This document shows, piece after piece, positions 63,778 through 64,000 of a stretch of 64,000 nucleotides of DNA. The stretch comes from Plebeiibacterium sediminum (GTDB lineage: Bacteria > Bacteroidota > Bacteroidia > Bacteroidales > Marinilabiliaceae), in NCBI RefSeq assembly GCF_026013605.1, contig NZ_JAPDPJ010000015.1, positions 42,780 through 106,779 of the forward strand, in the 5' to 3' direction. The position numbers were made by a program, and so were the translations under genes. Each line of letters starts with the position of its first letter. The first letter of the stretch is position 1. The notes below the pieces were generated by a model that did not search any database, was not told where the DNA came from, and saw only the letters and a list, made by a program, of their open reading frames with translations.

Positions 63778-64000
63778 GTTTAAAAAGAACAAAAAACAGA
63801 GACAACGTAATTTTAATGTATGCCTTATCCTGGTTCAAGTTTGCAACTTGGACCTTTTAAAACCTTTTATCAGTGCACTATTTTATCATGTACTATGATA
63901 AATTATTAAAAAATAAAGTCACAAGATACAATCTTGCGACAGAGGTGGGTGTTAAAGTTTAAAAAGAACAAAAACACGGAGAAGGTAATCTTACAGTATG
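63778..64000. repeat. Direct repeat, ~178-bp period, running off the window edge
   Basis: The 45-base stretch 63778-63822 (GTTTAAAAAGAACAAAAA... ending GTATG) recurs at 63957-64000. REP-like element C lies between the copies. The period of 178-179 bp suggests a tandem array that continues beyond the window. Confidence 0.65.
63832..63940. repeat. REP-like paired-hairpin element C
   Basis: Third copy: hairpins at 63832-63854 and 63918-63940, identical in the first to copy B and in the second to copy A. Same orientation. The gene at 62941-63756 is therefore flanked by elements of this family. Confidence 0.8.

Noticed and set aside
62647..63940. CRISPR or attachment-site interpretation of the repeated hairpins
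   Set aside because: Copies are paired hairpins at irregular distances with a gene between; no Cas or integrase gene is present.

Overview
The window looks like a chromosome segment of a low-GC member of the Bacteroidota, most likely class Bacteroidia and a free-living or marine relative of the Marinilabiliales/Bacteroidales. This rests on a SusC/SusD pair, a type IX secretion C-terminal sorting domain, a PorE-like lipoprotein, an RprX/RprY-type two-component pair, many lipoprotein signal peptides with little positive charge, and promoters of the Bacteroidota form TTTG/TTGC-N18-20-TAnnTTTG. No rRNA, tRNA, phage, complete insertion sequence or CRISPR array was seen.

Positions 1-13,850 are housekeeping: the 3' end of leuS, two tandem YitT-family membrane genes, an M23 peptidase lipoprotein, a DUF169 protein, purN, the acpP-fabF-rnc operon, the two-component pair, lepA, sucC and a TrmH/SpoU-family RNA methyltransferase. 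Positions 13,850-18,650 carry a glycine betaine-type uptake operon (outer-membrane barrel, ATPase with CBS domains, permease, binding lipoprotein) behind a strong promoter, a possible leaderless micro-ORF and a hairpin.

Positions 19,100-36,100 are almost all on the minus strand: an OmpA-like/TPR lipoprotein, a deoxynucleoside kinase, a prolyl oligopeptidase, rpsO-pnp, a potassium channel, DUF2851, pyrF, an S23-type four-helix-bundle gene between inverted repeats, prfA, purM and a PorE-like lipoprotein without an OmpA domain. At 36,230-37,580 a membrane AraC-type regulator is split by a frameshift at a T9 tract and is followed by 22 copies of a 7-bp repeat.

Positions 38,000-59,800 are accessory, envelope and nutrient functions: a polyferredoxin membrane protein, a T9SS cargo protein, a SusC/SusD/lipoprotein/zinc-metalloprotease locus that probably handles peptides, a PAS protein, an oligopeptidase B, a three-gene glycolipid or lipid A glycosylation cassette (GT2, duplicated LAB_N protein, ArnT-like transferase), and an ECF sigma/anti-sigma/Spy-like/Gly-Asn-rich stress operon.

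The most unusual part is 59,930-62,587, a compact PqqD-like / ATP-grasp / diaminopimelate-decarboxylase-like operon. The decarboxylase-like enzyme begins with a short extension containing a YxxP motif like those recognised by PqqD-fold domains in RiPP leader peptides. I propose an undescribed peptide- or amino-acid-modifying system in which the enzyme carries its own docking tag. It is followed by a DUF4405-like membrane gene flanked by three copies of a paired-hairpin (REP-like) element. All calls come from reading the sequence; no database search was possible.
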